Source: Tenebrio molitor (lineage: Eukaryota; Arthropoda; Insecta; Coleoptera; Tenebrionidae). Taken from it: a stretch of DNA of 64,000 nucleotides. Made by a program: the position numbers and the translations under genes. Below are positions 54,541-64,000 of the stretch, in pieces. The stretch is taken from positions 24,738,001-24,802,000 of the forward strand of contig NC_091046.1 of NCBI RefSeq assembly GCF_963966145.1, in the 5' to 3' direction. Each line of letters begins with the position of its first letter. Positions within the stretch are counted from its first letter, which is position 1. The notes under the pieces were generated by a model. That model was not told the origin of the DNA. It saw only the letters and a list, made by a program, of their open reading frames with translations, and did no database searches.

Positions 54541-55098
54541 AAAATCCATTTTAAATTATAAACCTGTATTGGTGGTAGGGTCCATACACCCGAGTGGGTA
54601 CTTTTTGGAGTTCTTAATTCATACTACACCTTTATTAGTTTTTAATGGTCTCTGTGTACGACTTTAGAAAAAAATCTTGTCCTGAACTGTACCGTGTACA
54701 GGTGGCATGCGTTGGAATTTGCACTGGAGCTAATGCAATCACGGTGAACTAAAAGGACTTCTATCTTCATTTTGGATAGGATACTTGTTCCGAATACAGG
54801 ACTCATGAAATTTTACTAACAATAGCTATCTTATAAAATAGGATACACATAATTACCTTGACTTGGACACCTGATATACTTTGACTGAAGTAAAATTGCA
54901 ATACGAGAATTAGAAAAATCTTTCAGTGATGATTGACTGACAGCTGACAATGACAAAATAGTGAGTGACAGTGAGTGATCACAAAACTTCAAAACTAGTA
55001 ACTTTTTTCATGGCCTACTAAATCTGAACTGCGCTGCGCTTATTACGGCCGTAACAAACTAGCTGAATGATTGATTCGGCTAACCTCAAAAAATCTAC

Positions 55099-56129
55099 CA
55101 TAGACAACACAGTAAACCTATAGAACGCAAACTCCTATGCATTTTCCCTGTTTTTTTGGAAACGCACCCACCACAAGCCGTCAGGGGACGCTGCGGTTTT
55201 ATAAAAATAAAAATCGCGAAAACTTATGCCAAAATTTAAAAAAATTATATTTTGACATATCAAGTCATAAGGGTCATAAGTAATAAGTTTACTATTGTGA
55301 GACTTTGCACCGTGCAAAGGTATTATAAACCATGTAGAACTCGCCATAGATTTCCAAATCCAATTAAATATCCTGGGCGTTTTATGGAATGTATTAAAGA
55401 GACTGGTAACAAGCAGTTATCATCTTTGGAGCCTATGAAAGTGTTGGTATAACAGCTACACTGTGTATGAATTTCATTTTACCAGCAAAGACTTCGGCAC
55501 GAACGAATGTGGCCGTACCCTCGATACAACTTCCCTCCTTTTCCAGTCCAGATTTACTTCCAGTAATTGTAAAAAAACATTGATAATTATATTTTAACTG
55601 AAAACTACTTTTTATAGAATTTTCATCCGATCTACTGATCTACGACGTTTATACTGAAGACACTATAATTGTGTAACTCTTGTTTTATGTAGTAATGAAG
55701 TTGAAGATATAAATTCTTATGATGTGAAAGTTTCAAAAAGAAAATAAGAAAAGCTCAGCATATTCAACATTTTAAAAAGGCAAAATGTCGATCCAAAATT
55801 CGGACTGTAATGAACCGAAAACGTATAAAACTTCATGCAAAATTCGATGAAAATAAACAGCAAAATTTTGGATGAGGATGCAAGAAATACCAAACCAAAA
55901 TTTATAAAAATACAACGGAAATGTATCGAAAAAGATTAAAAATAAAAACTTCAAAATAAATGTAGTCTTTTAGTTTCATAAATAATTTACTTTAAATTAA
56001 AATAAATAAAAAAGCCAGGATATCCAGCTGGCTGTGTCTTATTTTGCACCTACCACAAGCCAGTAGATGGCGTCGGAGCACAAAAAACTATGGGAGTTTG
56101 CGTTCTATAGGTTTACTGTGTTGTCTATG
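55099..56129 (+). mobile_element. P-like element C, inserted in B
   Basis: CATAGACAACACAGTAAACC plus TATAGAACGCAAACTCC is perfectly inverted at 56093-56129. The 8-bp duplication AAATCTAC lies at 55091-55098 and 56130-56137, exactly the P (and hAT) length. The most clear-cut of the three insertions. Confidence 0.85.
55294..55560 (+). pseudogene. THAP domain of a P-like transposase, in element C
   Basis: RLCTVQRYYKPCRTRHRFPN then IKYPGRFMECIKETGNKQ is the first part (HRFPN is the THAP F-P hallmark). After a 1-base shift EFHFTSKDFGTNE and GRTLDT supply the HF..DF end block. The second Cys of the finger, the Trp and the Cys before EFHF have been replaced (Tyr or Cys), so zinc binding is lost. 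No catalytic domain. Confidence 0.6.
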
Positions 56130-56239
56130 AAATCTACCCTTAACTAGCGCCATCTCTTTAAAGATATTAAACTACAAATCAACTAAATTGCCACAATAAT
56201 TTAAATTTCCTTGAATTTCATCAAGGTTGAAGTACTAAC

Positions 56240-56400
56240 ATGGGAAAATAGTGCGTTGCATGTGGAGAAAATAACAACAGTTATTTTCAAATTCCCAGCA
56301 ACCTCCAAACCAAATCCAAAATTGATAAAATTATAAAAAAAAAACTAAATGAAACATTTCACTGTAATACATGTTTCTTCTTTATTATCTACAGCAACTC
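56240..56400 (+). pseudogene. THAP-like start of a P-like transposase, in element B
   Basis: ATG 56240 reads MGK, a stop, then CVACGENNNSYFQIPSNLQT. The C..CG and F.IP pattern fits a THAP opening with a stop in place of the residue before the first Cys. It is about 195 bases from B's left end once element C is ignored, matching the gene position in A and C. Confidence 0.45.
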
Positions 56401-56843
56401 CAGGACCCTTGTTACGATTAGTTTGGCTTCAAGACCGTGGGGTCGGTAAATTTGTGGGGCTTTTAAAAGAAAATCCGAGCTTTGTTACGGCCGTAATAAG
56501 CGCAGCGCAGTTCAGATTTAGTAGGCCATGCTTTTTTTAAAGGTTGGCGAAGCAACGTTGTCAGACGTTAGTGGGCCATTCCACAGACAACTTTCTGAAG
56601 TCAGTGTCACGGCCTGTTAAAATAGAGACCGCCTTGTTATTATTCATTTAAATTGTTGCTGAGGCAAACCTATTTAGCAACTAGGTTGCAACTGCGTGGC
56701 CTAGGTTTCCTTTATATCCGTAAACCTCTATAATTCTGTCCATTAGATTTGGTCGACTACATTTATTAGAATGATTCTTTACGTCAGTTTGACATTTGTT
56801 ATACAATTTCGCTGCGATATTTAATTCAAGTGTATCATTTAAC

Positions 56844-57357
56844 ATGTATTCTTCCTACGAGTACGTAGATATGATTCTTACTTTTGCACGATGTGGGAAT
56901 AATGCACGTGAAGCAGCAAGGTTGTACCGTGAACAATTTCCACAAAGACAAAATCATCCGGATGATAAAACAATCCTGAAATTAATCGCTCGGAGTCGAG
57001 AAACGGGTCAGATGCAGCCAGTTCAAAGAGAAGTTGGGGGTGCTCCAAGAACACGAGGAAGCCGTATTGAATGTCTTTGAGGAAGATGGCACCCGAAGTA
57101 TCCGAACAGTTTCTCGTGAAATGGGTTTATCCAAGAGTTCGGTGCAGAGAGTTCTAGCTGATAATAGGAGACATCCGTACCACTATACACGAGTACAACA
57201 TCTTCTGCCAGAGGATTATCCAATTAGGCGAGAATTCTGTCTACGGTTAATAAACCAAAACGATGCTGATCCACACTTCTTGTCACGGATACTGTTTTCT
57301 GATGAGTCGCTATTTTGCCGGGAAGGTTGTTCCAATTATCACAACCCTTATATCTGA
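56844..57357 (+). pseudogene. Mariner-like transposase, second copy
   Basis: MYSSYEYVDMILTFARCGNN, LYREQFPQRQNHPDDKTI and RETGQMQPVQREVGGAPR form an intact DUF4817-type HTH, better kept than at 18789 (which lost HPDD). One frame change near 57045 leads to HEEAVLNVFEEDGTRSIRTV through PHFLSRILFSDESLF (first catalytic Asp). After HNPYI a deletion of about 260 bases, relative to the other copy, removes most of the catalytic domain. Confidence 0.7.
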
Positions 57358-58078
57358 ATCCACTAATTTTTTTTCTCTGGGGTCTTTTGAAATCTCTCAT
57401 TTATCGGTGGCCCATAAATTCAGAGGCTGATCTGAGAGTTCGAATTCAGGAGGCTTTTGTTTCAGTTGGATACTAAAGAAATGATAACTAACGCTACTAC
57501 AAGAAGTTTGTTACGAAGAGCACAATTGTGCATACAAATGAATGCTGGTCATTTTGAACATCTGCTTTAACATTATTACCTATTTAAATAAATGGTTCTT
57601 TTTAGAATCGCCATTTTTATTGTTTTATGTCGAAGTTATTATCTTTTACAATTGTCAAGTCTTGATGTTGATGACAGATAAATGTCAACGAATTTTTATA
57701 TCGGAAAACGTCAAAATTCCAGTTGCCCAAACATTTTGCGATATCAGAGATTTTTTGTTGTTGTTTAGTAACGGATCGGATTTTTTAGTAATACCTGAGG
57801 ACGAGCTTCCGGGATTGGTGAAATTAAAAACTTTATAACTCGGTAATTTGAGCTAGCAGAAAATGTATTTTAGTCAATTTAGAGTCTCTTTTGTTGTCGG
57901 CACATGCCTGTTTTCTCTGGGGAACCAGTTCTGGGACACCCTGTATAACAATGTTGTAGTTGCTATGATATGAAGCTATTGATTGGTTGGATCTATGCAA
58001 AATCAGTATTGTTCAATAATAATATTCGTAAATTTTGAAACAGAATCGCACTATTTACTTGTTAATAGCAATAATATA

Positions 58079-58736
58079 CAGGGTCTATCAGAACTGGCGG
58101 ACCAAAATAATACGTTGAATTCATCATCTTCTGGGAATAATAGGAAAAATGTTTAAAAAAATCTATCTTAAATAGTGATTAGGAAAGAAGAAATTTAAAC
58201 TGACCAATCCTGTTGTTGATGTTAAGTTACCTATAAATTAGTTTTCCTGCTTTATTCGTAACTATGGATGCATTTCAAATGATGCATATGCATTGTTGGG
58301 TATCCGCATTGTTTTTAGGTTATAGTATTTTTCAGGTTATAGTATTTCTACTAGGATGTTCCCTATTGGGAAAACAAACTGCGTACTCCTCAGCAGCAAC
58401 TGTGGTACTCTTATCACACTGTCCATATAAGACAAGCATATCAAAATATTCTGAAGAAGTAAACATTAAGCGTTTTTAATAACTTTTGTAATTGTCAGAA
58501 ATAATTTATTATGACATAATATTCAATTATTATGTCTTTGCAACAATCAAATTTGTTTCGATAGTTACTAATATAATTTTTTAAGGTAATTTTATATCTA
58601 CACGCGATTGGTCAATTAACAATGTTCTTATTTTAAAATCCAATGAGATTGGATTTTTAAAAATATTTTTTCTATTATTCCCAGAAGATGATGATTTCAC
58701 CGTATCATTTTGGTCCGCCAGTTCTGACAGACCCTG
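58079..58736. mobile_element. 658-bp DNA transposon, CAGGGTCTATCAGAACTGGC ends
   Basis: CAGGGTCTATCAGAACTGGC plus GGACCAAAAT is inverted as ATTTTGGTCCGCCAGTTCTGACAGACCCTG, with a second inverted block TCATCATCTTCTGGGAATAA inside. TA lies at 58077-58078 and 58737-58738. The short ORF at 58264 is unassigned. Confidence 0.8.
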
Positions 58737-58738
58737 TA

Positions 58739-59060
58739 TTTCAATATTTTTCCTATCCCTTGAAGTTATCCAATTAAAATTACATATTGAAGGAATTGGC
58801 ACAAATTTCGTTATCCGCTTATTAGTTGCATCGCCGATGCCGATAAGCGAAGAATAAAAAACAAATGCAAGAAAACGTTCATTTGTTTGTTGCTAATTTA
58901 AGCAGAGCGGCTAATTGCTGCGCCCGTTGCTGTGTCCTATAATGATAACGATTGTTACCATCCGTCGCCGGTGTCGCGGTTTTATTACTTTTCGAAGAAA
59001 TAGGCGCCGCCGGCCGAGAAAAGTCAAGTTTAGTTTTACACTCAAAAACGCGTGCGTCAT
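58739..59060. other. Stretch without a recognised gene
   Basis: A GC-richer patch near 58920-59010 (CGCCGCCGGCCGAG), then the RT fragment. No host exon recognised. Confidence 0.3.
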
Positions 59061-59793
59061 TTTACTTACCAATATTTTCTAAAATATTTGAAAAGCTAAT
59101 AATGTTACAAATTTCCAACTATCTATTGGAGAATAAAATACTAGTAAGTAATCAATTTGGTTTTCGAAAAAAATGTTCAACATTTAATGCTATTTTAGCT
59201 TTAGTAAATAACATTGTTATATGTTTTGAAGAAAATAAATATTACGAAGCTTAGTTTTTAGATCTGAGCAAAGCATTTGATACAATTTGTCGTGATATTT
59301 TAAGTAAGAAATTGCAATATTACAACTTTAGTGTGAACAGTATAAACCTTATTGAATCATATCTCAATCATCGTACGCAAAGAGTCAAAATTGATGAAAT
59401 CCTATCAGTGAATGTAGCGTCACACTTGGTGTACCGCAAGGATCTATTTTAGGGCCATTATTATTTTAGATTTACATTAATGATCTGGCTCACTATGTCC
59501 CACAAGTTAATTCTGTTCTTTTTGCAGATGATACCACATTGTGTAAATCAGATGCTTCCTTGCAAAGACTTAAAGAAACCATGTCGCTTCAATGCGTGAA
59601 AATAGAAAATTGGTTATTGGCAAACGAACTACACCTAAATAAAAACAAGTCAGTTGAAATGATTTTTACATTAAAAAATAGAAACAACTTTGATAGTGTA
59701 ACATTCACGAAATTTCTTGGCATATTTATTGATTGTGGGCTGACATGGCATAAGCATTCTGATAGTTTAAGCTCCTTTACTCGATGCCAGTAA
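59061..59793 (+). pseudogene. Reverse transcriptase of a non-LTR retrotransposon (jockey-like)
   Basis: Motifs in order: LPIFSKIFEKLIMLQISNYL, ILVSNQFGFRKKCSTFNAIL, a stop, FLDLSKAFDTICRDIL (first catalytic Asp), a frameshift, GVPQGSILGPLLF, and at about 59521 VLFADDTTL (FADD, the active-site pair). Then comes the thumb region (WLLANELHLNKNKS, FLGIFIDCGLTW). One stop after YYEA, one before IYIND and at least one shift show it is inactive. Endonuclease and upstream ORF are missing, so it is truncated on both sides. Clade is uncertain. Confidence 0.7.
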
Positions 59794-59955
59794 CTCGTAC
59801 GAGTTACTAAAACCGAGTACTGGATTTTAGTACTCGCCTAGTGTAAATAGGTGTTTTAGTGTTCCAGTACAGTACTCGCTCCAGTAGCCATTCCAGTCGA
59901 GTAAATAGAAAGCAGTTGTATTTTTTAGAGTTTACTGGAGCGAGTGGTTACCCCC
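59775..59955. repeat. ACTCG/CGAGT palindrome cluster
   Basis: AGTAACTCGTACGAGTTACT (59789-59808) is a perfect 20-bp palindrome. CGAGTACT...AGTACTCG follows, and CTCGCTCCAGTA / TACTGGAGCGAG pair further out. It abuts the end of the RT fragment. Confidence 0.55.
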
Positions 59956-60631
59956 ACCCTGACCTTGCCGAACTGTCTACAATACTAAACACTTGTAGAC
60001 AGCTAGACCGTACCTAGTGAAACTTCCTTTCATTGTTTTGCGGAAGTTTTGTGACTGAAAATGGTTTCTAAATGGAACCAGGATACAAAAACCGAGATTA
60101 AAAATAAAATTAAAAATTGAAGATCAAGAAATAACAAAAATTAGATATTTTTTGTAAAAGCATGTTAAAGCATCTTGGAGACATTCTCATACAGTTTCGA
60201 TAGTCTGGAACGTCTTCTGAGGCAAGCTCTTTCTTTTAAAAGTAACTTTGTTTCTTTAAATCCATTTTGAATTAATGGGTGTTGGTAGACTAGCTATGTT
60301 CTACTTGTACTAGCATGAAATTTACTAAAAAAACTGTGTAGACGCTACTATCCTACGAAACACTCGTGTATGATTAATCAATGTTGATGTACAAATGTTA
60401 AGTACCAAGGATAGTGGTAGACTCTGGCTTTTACCGCTATATCCCGACTTAAATAAGGCACGGACTTCAAAAATATTGGAATTAACAAAGATCGAACATG
60501 GTTATTAGAAAAAGGATTGTTACATAACAAACATGACAAAAAAAAAACATTAAAAAATACAAACATTGAAGACAATTATAAAAAGGGTTAATACATAATT
60601 ATAACAAATATTTACACGATACAAACATAGT
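59956..60631. other. Stretch without a recognised gene
   Basis: MVSKWNQDTKTEIKNK at 60060 is a short protein-like start that breaks quickly. The rest, downstream of the BEL gene end, may be its decayed LTR, but I cannot define it. Confidence 0.3.
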
Positions 60632-62271
60632 CTATTCATTCGCTGGCAGAACGCACACTTTTCGCGTGGCTCTTTTGAAGATGCCATTGACAGTCTTTAC
60701 GGACACGACGCGCACAACACCGTCACTTCCGGGATGCGTCCCAATTTCCATTGTAGTGGCGGCGTGTTGTCTTCAACTAGAATTACCATGGAACCAACTT
60801 CCAAGGCGGGGGTGGACGGTCTGGAACCGGAACCACGGAGCTGCTTGGAACGATTGATGTTTTGAACAAGGTACTCCCTTTGCCAGCGGTGCCAAAAGTT
60901 CTGCCTCATCTGTTCCACTTTTTGCCATTGCGTCAATCGGTTGATCCTCGTCGTCGTAAGATCTCTTTCACTTATAGAAGTTAGTGGCTCTCCGATGAGG
61001 AAGTGACCAGGGGTTATGGGGTTAAGGTCATTAGGATCGTTACTCAGGGGACATAAAGGTCTGGAGTTTAGGACAGCTTCAATTCTTGTTAACAGGGTGT
61101 ACAATTCTTCGTAGGAAAGCACGACTTTTCTAATTGTTCTCTTTAAATGACCGTTAATGGATTTTACGTTTATTTCCCAAATACCGCCCATGTGCGGGAA
61201 TCTGGGGGGAATGAAATGCCACGAGATACCCTTATTAGCCAGATTTTCTGTAATTTGATTAAATGAAGCTGACTTTAGAAATGTTCTTCTAGTAATTCTT
61301 TATTGGCGCCAACGAAATTTGTAGCATTGTCCGAATAAAGATGGTACACATGACCACGTCTTGATATGAAGCGTTTTAGCGCATTCAAAAAGGTTTGAGT
61401 TGTTAAGTCACCAACTAGTTATAAATGAACGGCTTTAGTTGAAAAACAGACAAAGACGCAAATATATGCCTTCACAGTACGCTTACTGCGACCACGACAT
61501 TCCTTGATGTAAATAGGCCCGGCATAATCTACGCCACTGATTGAAAATGGTCTGGTTGGTTCGACATTTGGGCAAATTACCCATAATAGGATACATGACG
61601 CTTGGTTTGACTTTAAAACATTGCAAACACTGGTGCAAAATCTTGCGTACCACACTGCGTGGAGAAATTATCCAAAAATTTTGACGTAAGTGCTTATTCA
61701 CAATGGACATAAGACATAAGAAATACATAAGAGTACCTAAGAATAATTTGTAAATTTGGGCAATTGGAAAATAATTTCTGTCCATATAACTCGAATATGA
61801 TTCTCCATGCCTTTTTGTACACAACAATAATGTTCACTGAGGTCACTTCTCATAAGTTACGTAAAAATTAATAGTATATCCACTGCATGTATCACGAATT
61901 TCTTATGCCTTATGTCAAGCTTATGTCCATTGTGAATAAGCACTAACTCGGCTAAAGTTCCCTGAACACCAGCGTGCAGTTGCTCAATGTGCACGTGTTT
62001 GACTAACATCTTAATCAAATGGTGATCGTTTGGTAGCACGATGGGATGTTTGACATCGTAAGTTAAGGATGAGTTTTGCAACCTACCTCCCGCGCGAATT
62101 AAATTATCATTCCAGTCGAGAAAAATATTTAAGCACAGTAAACGTGATTTCTTGTTAATCGGTTTGTTTTGTTTAAGACAAGCTAATTCATCGTTGAATG
62201 CAATTTCTTGAATCCAACGCATAATGGCCTTCATGGAATCTTTTAATTCTTCACATGTTAAAGAACTAGAG
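60632..62271 (-). pseudogene. BEL/Pao retrotransposon pol (BEL-2): integrase and C-terminal domain, decayed
   Basis: Reading on the minus strand from 62271: LTCEELKDSMKAIMRW, RAGGRLQNSSL, HPIVLPNDHHLIKMLVKHVH and QLHAGVQGT form the pre-integrase part. After a 248-bp inserted MITE the H2C2 zinc region follows (PRSVVRKILHQCLQCFKVKP). Then, frameshifted, come SGVDYAGPIYIKECRGRSKR (first integrase Asp) and, past a deletion, GGIWEINVKSINGHLKR (the Glu region). Next is the DUF5641-type tail (NDPNDLNPITPGHFLIGEPL), ending VCVLPANE with a stop at 60632-60634. The second catalytic Asp region is lost. Its 5' part was split off by insertion of BEL-1. Confidence 0.75.
61693..61940. mobile_element. 248-bp MITE inside BEL-2 pol
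   Basis: CTTATTCACAATGGACATAA plus GACATAAG is inverted as CTTATGTC..TTATGTCCATTGTGAATAAG. It interrupts the integrase zinc-binding region and inserted after BEL-2. Confidence 0.7.
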
Positions 62272-62527
62272 TGTTGCGGCGTTGTACCGCAGGAAAAGAA
62301 TTGTTGATTTTTAAATATTTAATAACTTCCAAACAATAACATTAACAAAGTATAAGTAAATGATTGTATAAAAATGGTTATGTCTGTTTGAATTTGTTTG
62401 ACTGATCTGATGTATCTGTCGTATCTGTTTTTTCCTGTGGGATGCGTCTCGCTTTTAAGAGAGGGTGGTGGGGTGCGGTCCTCCCTGGTCGGGTACCTAA
62501 ACTAACGGTACAGGTCGGTCCTGTACA
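62272..62527 (-). repeat. Probable 3' LTR of BEL-1
   Basis: On the minus strand it would start TGTACAGGACC and end CGCCGCAACA, the TG..CA form of an LTR. A purine run (AAAGGGGGACAGG, plus 62528-62541) just upstream is a suitable polypurine tract. The pol frame runs about 30 bases into it. The partner LTR is outside the window, so the limits are inferred. Confidence 0.5.
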
Positions 62528-64000
62528 TTCCTGTCCCCCTTTGAACGGTCCTGTTCAAAATCTTCGGTCGGAAAGGGACATATCCTGTTCGTGGCTCTCG
62601 TCACAATTCCTGTGGATGTTTTGATGGTTGCTGTTCGTATCAGTCCATCTTGCCCAGGGTGTACCTCGAGAATGACACCCATACGCCAGCACAGGGGATG
62701 AAGATTTTCTTCCTTTAGGAGGACGGGAGTTCCTGCTTGTAGAACTTCTTGTGATCGTTGACGCCACTTGTTTCGTTGTTGGAGTGTGTTCAGATGTTCC
62801 TTGCTCCACCGTTTCCAAAAATGTTGGGTCACCTGTTGAACTCTTTGCCATCGTGAGAGGAGATTTTCCTTAATTAATGTTAAATCTGGTTCACTGTTTG
62901 ATGTGAGTCTGCGTCCTATTAGGAAGTGTCCAGGGGTTAACGGGGAAAAGTCGTTTGGGTCACTGGATAATGGGGTTATAGGTCTGGAGTTTATACACGC
63001 TTCGATTTGTACCAATACTGTTAGCATTTCTTCATATGTAAACAGTGCATTGCCTACAACCCTTTTTAAATGAAATTTTATTGCCTTAATGCCGGCTTCC
63101 CAAAAACCTCCGCGGTGTGGAGAACGAGCAGGTATAAAGTACCATTGTATATTCTGTTGCTTTAAAGACTGGATGATTTCGTTTTGAAAGTTTGCTGATG
63201 TAAATAATTTTGTTAATTCCCGGTTTGCTGCGGTAAAATATGTTGCGTTATCTGAATGAATTGAGGAGACCTTTCCTCGTCTAGCCATGAAGCGTTTTAA
63301 AGCAGCTAAAAATGCCTCACATGTGGCATCTGTAACTATCTCAATATGAACGGCTTTTGTTGCAAAACATTTGAAAAGAGCAATATAAGATTTTGTCGTT
63401 TTTTTGCTTCTGCGGTTACCCTCTTTTATTAAAATGGGACCTGCATAGTCCACGCCGCAGTGTGAAAATGACATCGACGGTGTTACCCGTATTGAAGGTA
63501 AATTTCCCATTAACTGATCTGTTGTTTGAGGGTTTACTTTAAAACAGGTATGGCACTTGTATATTAAGTTTCGCACAACTGACCTGGCTGATAATGGCCA
63601 ATATTTTTCGCGAATTGCCGTAATTGTGGCTGATGGCCCTGCGTGTAGTTCTTTTTCATGTTGATCAAAAATTATTAATTTTGTTATATGATGTTTAGAT
63701 GGTAAAACGATTGGGAATTTTTGGTCATAATTTATGTGTGCATTAATTAATCGACCACCAACACGAATTATGCCGTTATTGTCTAAAAATGGATTTAGAT
63801 TTAACAGTTTGCTGGACCTTTTTACTGGCTGGTTTTTCGTTAATTCTTTCAGTTCTGATTCAAATTCTTGTTTTTGTACAAGTTTGATTATCATGTTAGC
63901 AGCATTATTTAATTCAGCGACGGTTAGTGTTTTATCAGTTTGTTTTAAGTCATTTTTGGATGAACAATTTTGTATAAATCTCAGGCAATATGCAAGAATT
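62497..64000 (-). CDS. BEL/Pao retrotransposon pol (BEL-1), C-terminal part, open frame
   Basis: The frame is open from the right edge to a stop at 62497, about 500 codons. From the edge: AYCLRFIQNC and LTVAELNNAANMII (end of the RNase H-linked region), RVGGRLINAHINYDQKFPIV, and the H2C2 integrase finger (ELHAGPSAT...SVVRNLIYKCHTC). The integrase core follows with Asp in CGVDYAGP, Asp in SIHSDNATYF and Glu in GGFWEAGIKAIK. Then comes the DUF5641-type domain (SSDPNDFSPLTPGHFLIGRR, CWRMGVILEVHPG). The integrase would insert the cDNA copy into chromosomes. No lesion was seen in this part, unlike BEL-2, so BEL-1 is younger. Gag, protease and RT lie beyond 64000. Confidence 0.85.
   Translation of the reverse strand, partial: ILAYCLRFIQNCSSKNDLKQTDKTLTVAELNNAANMIIKLVQKQEFESELKELTKNQPVKRSSKLLNLNPFLDNNGIIRVGGRLINAHINYDQKFPIVLPSKHHITKLIIFDQHEKELHAGPSATITAIREKYWPLSARSVVRNLIYKCHTCFKVNPQTTDQLMGNLPSIRVTPSMSFSHCGVDYAGPILIKEGNRRSKKTTKSYIALFKCFATKAVHIEIVTDATCEAFLAALKRFMARRGKVSSIHSDNATYFTAANRELTKLFTSANFQNEIIQSLKQQNIQWYFIPARSPHRGGFWEAGIKAIKFHLKRVVGNALFTYEEMLTVLVQIEACINSRPITPLSSDPNDFSPLTPGHFLIGRRLTSNSEPDLTLIKENLLSRWQRVQQVTQHFWKRWSKEHLNTLQQRNKWRQRSQEVLQAGTPVLLKEENLHPLCWRMGVILEVHPGQDGLIRTATIKTSTGIVTRATNRICPFPTEDFEQDRSKGDRNVQDRPVPLV

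Larger units (their letters stand above)
55009..56530 (+). mobile_element. P-like element B, inserted in A
   Basis: CATGGCCTACTAAATCTGAA plus CTGCGCTGCGCTTATTACGG is inverted as CCGTAATAAGCGCAGCGCAGTTCAGATTTAGTAGGCCATG, an almost perfect TIR of about 47 bp. CTTTTTT flanks both ends. Excluding element C, only about 480 bp are its own. Confidence 0.75.
54185..56636 (+). mobile_element. P-like element A (outermost of three)
   Basis: CAAGGCGGTCTCTATTTTAA plus CAGGCC is inverted as GGCCTGTTAAAATAGAGACCGCCTTG. TTAGTGGGCCATTCCA occurs near both ends in direct orientation (54238, 56569). TTATTAT abuts both sides, in a low-complexity context. THAP domain, CA..TG ends and possible 7-8-bp duplication fit the P superfamily. 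Internal deletion leaves about 0.9 kb of its own. Confidence 0.7.
53990..57943 (+). mobile_element. Mariner-like element (second copy) split by nested P-like elements
   Basis: TIRs CAAGTGTCCCAGAACTGGCT and CCAGTTCTGGGACACCCTG are TA-flanked (53988-53989, 57944-57945). Sequence before 54160 and after 56696 aligns with 18472-20198. The gap is filled by the nest at 54185-56636 with some extra AT-rich bases. Confidence 0.85.

Noticed and set aside
1..64000. CRISPR arrays, tRNA or rRNA genes, bacterial-type promoters and terminators
   Set aside because: Repeats are inverted or dispersed rather than regularly spaced, no cloverleaf or rRNA core was recognised, and the DNA is eukaryotic.

Overview
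The window looks like a piece of an AT-rich insect nuclear genome, probably a beetle (the order is an inference). It has almost no conventional genes. It holds one recognisable host exon, many transposon remnants and dozens of short inverted-repeat elements. There are no bacterial-type operons, and I recognise no rRNA, tRNA or CRISPR.

Host gene. A single exon on the minus strand (45739-45364) encodes the signal peptide, a Thr/Pro-rich linker and the start of the first conserved membrane segment of a plasma-membrane Na+/H+ exchanger (SLC9, NHE2/3/5-like). It ends at a consensus splice donor. No second exon is visible further left, so 1-45363 is best read as a repeat-filled first intron, and 45740-64000 as upstream or intergenic DNA.

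1-14 kb holds small TIR elements (MITEs), a family of short foldbacks with shared ends and different cores, a 4.9-kb palindrome (3593-8504), and a Tc1-like transposase broken by one stop codon. The palindrome carries two broken copies of a Cys-rich (CXC-like) protein tail, and its right arm was later hit by two TA-targeting transposons.

14-30 kb holds remnants of two mariner-like lineages with a degenerate HTH domain, many MITEs, and an apparently intact Tc1-like element (26361-27908) whose 335-aa transposase gene needs removal of a 53-bp intron. 30-45 kb has further foldbacks and MITEs, a LINE endonuclease fragment sitting at the centre of a palindromic element (34287-35570), RT debris, a decayed mariner-like element (40901-41988), and two copies of a family rich in CCGGTAG.

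46-64 kb is upstream of the exchanger. It holds a longer member of the CCGGTAG family containing a tyrosine-recombinase-like N-terminal domain, a 0.9-kb GC-rich island between 13-bp direct repeats, a four-level nest of transposons (three P-like elements with THAP domains inside one another, inside a mariner-like element), a degenerate LINE RT, and two BEL/Pao retrotransposons, one inserted in the other and running off the right edge.

The elements are linked by parasitism rather than by pathway. The intact Tc1-like element shares termini with three short internally deleted relatives here (13732, 40551, 49010) and could mobilise them in trans. Several insertions can be ordered in time because nests or palindrome arms preserve the empty target.
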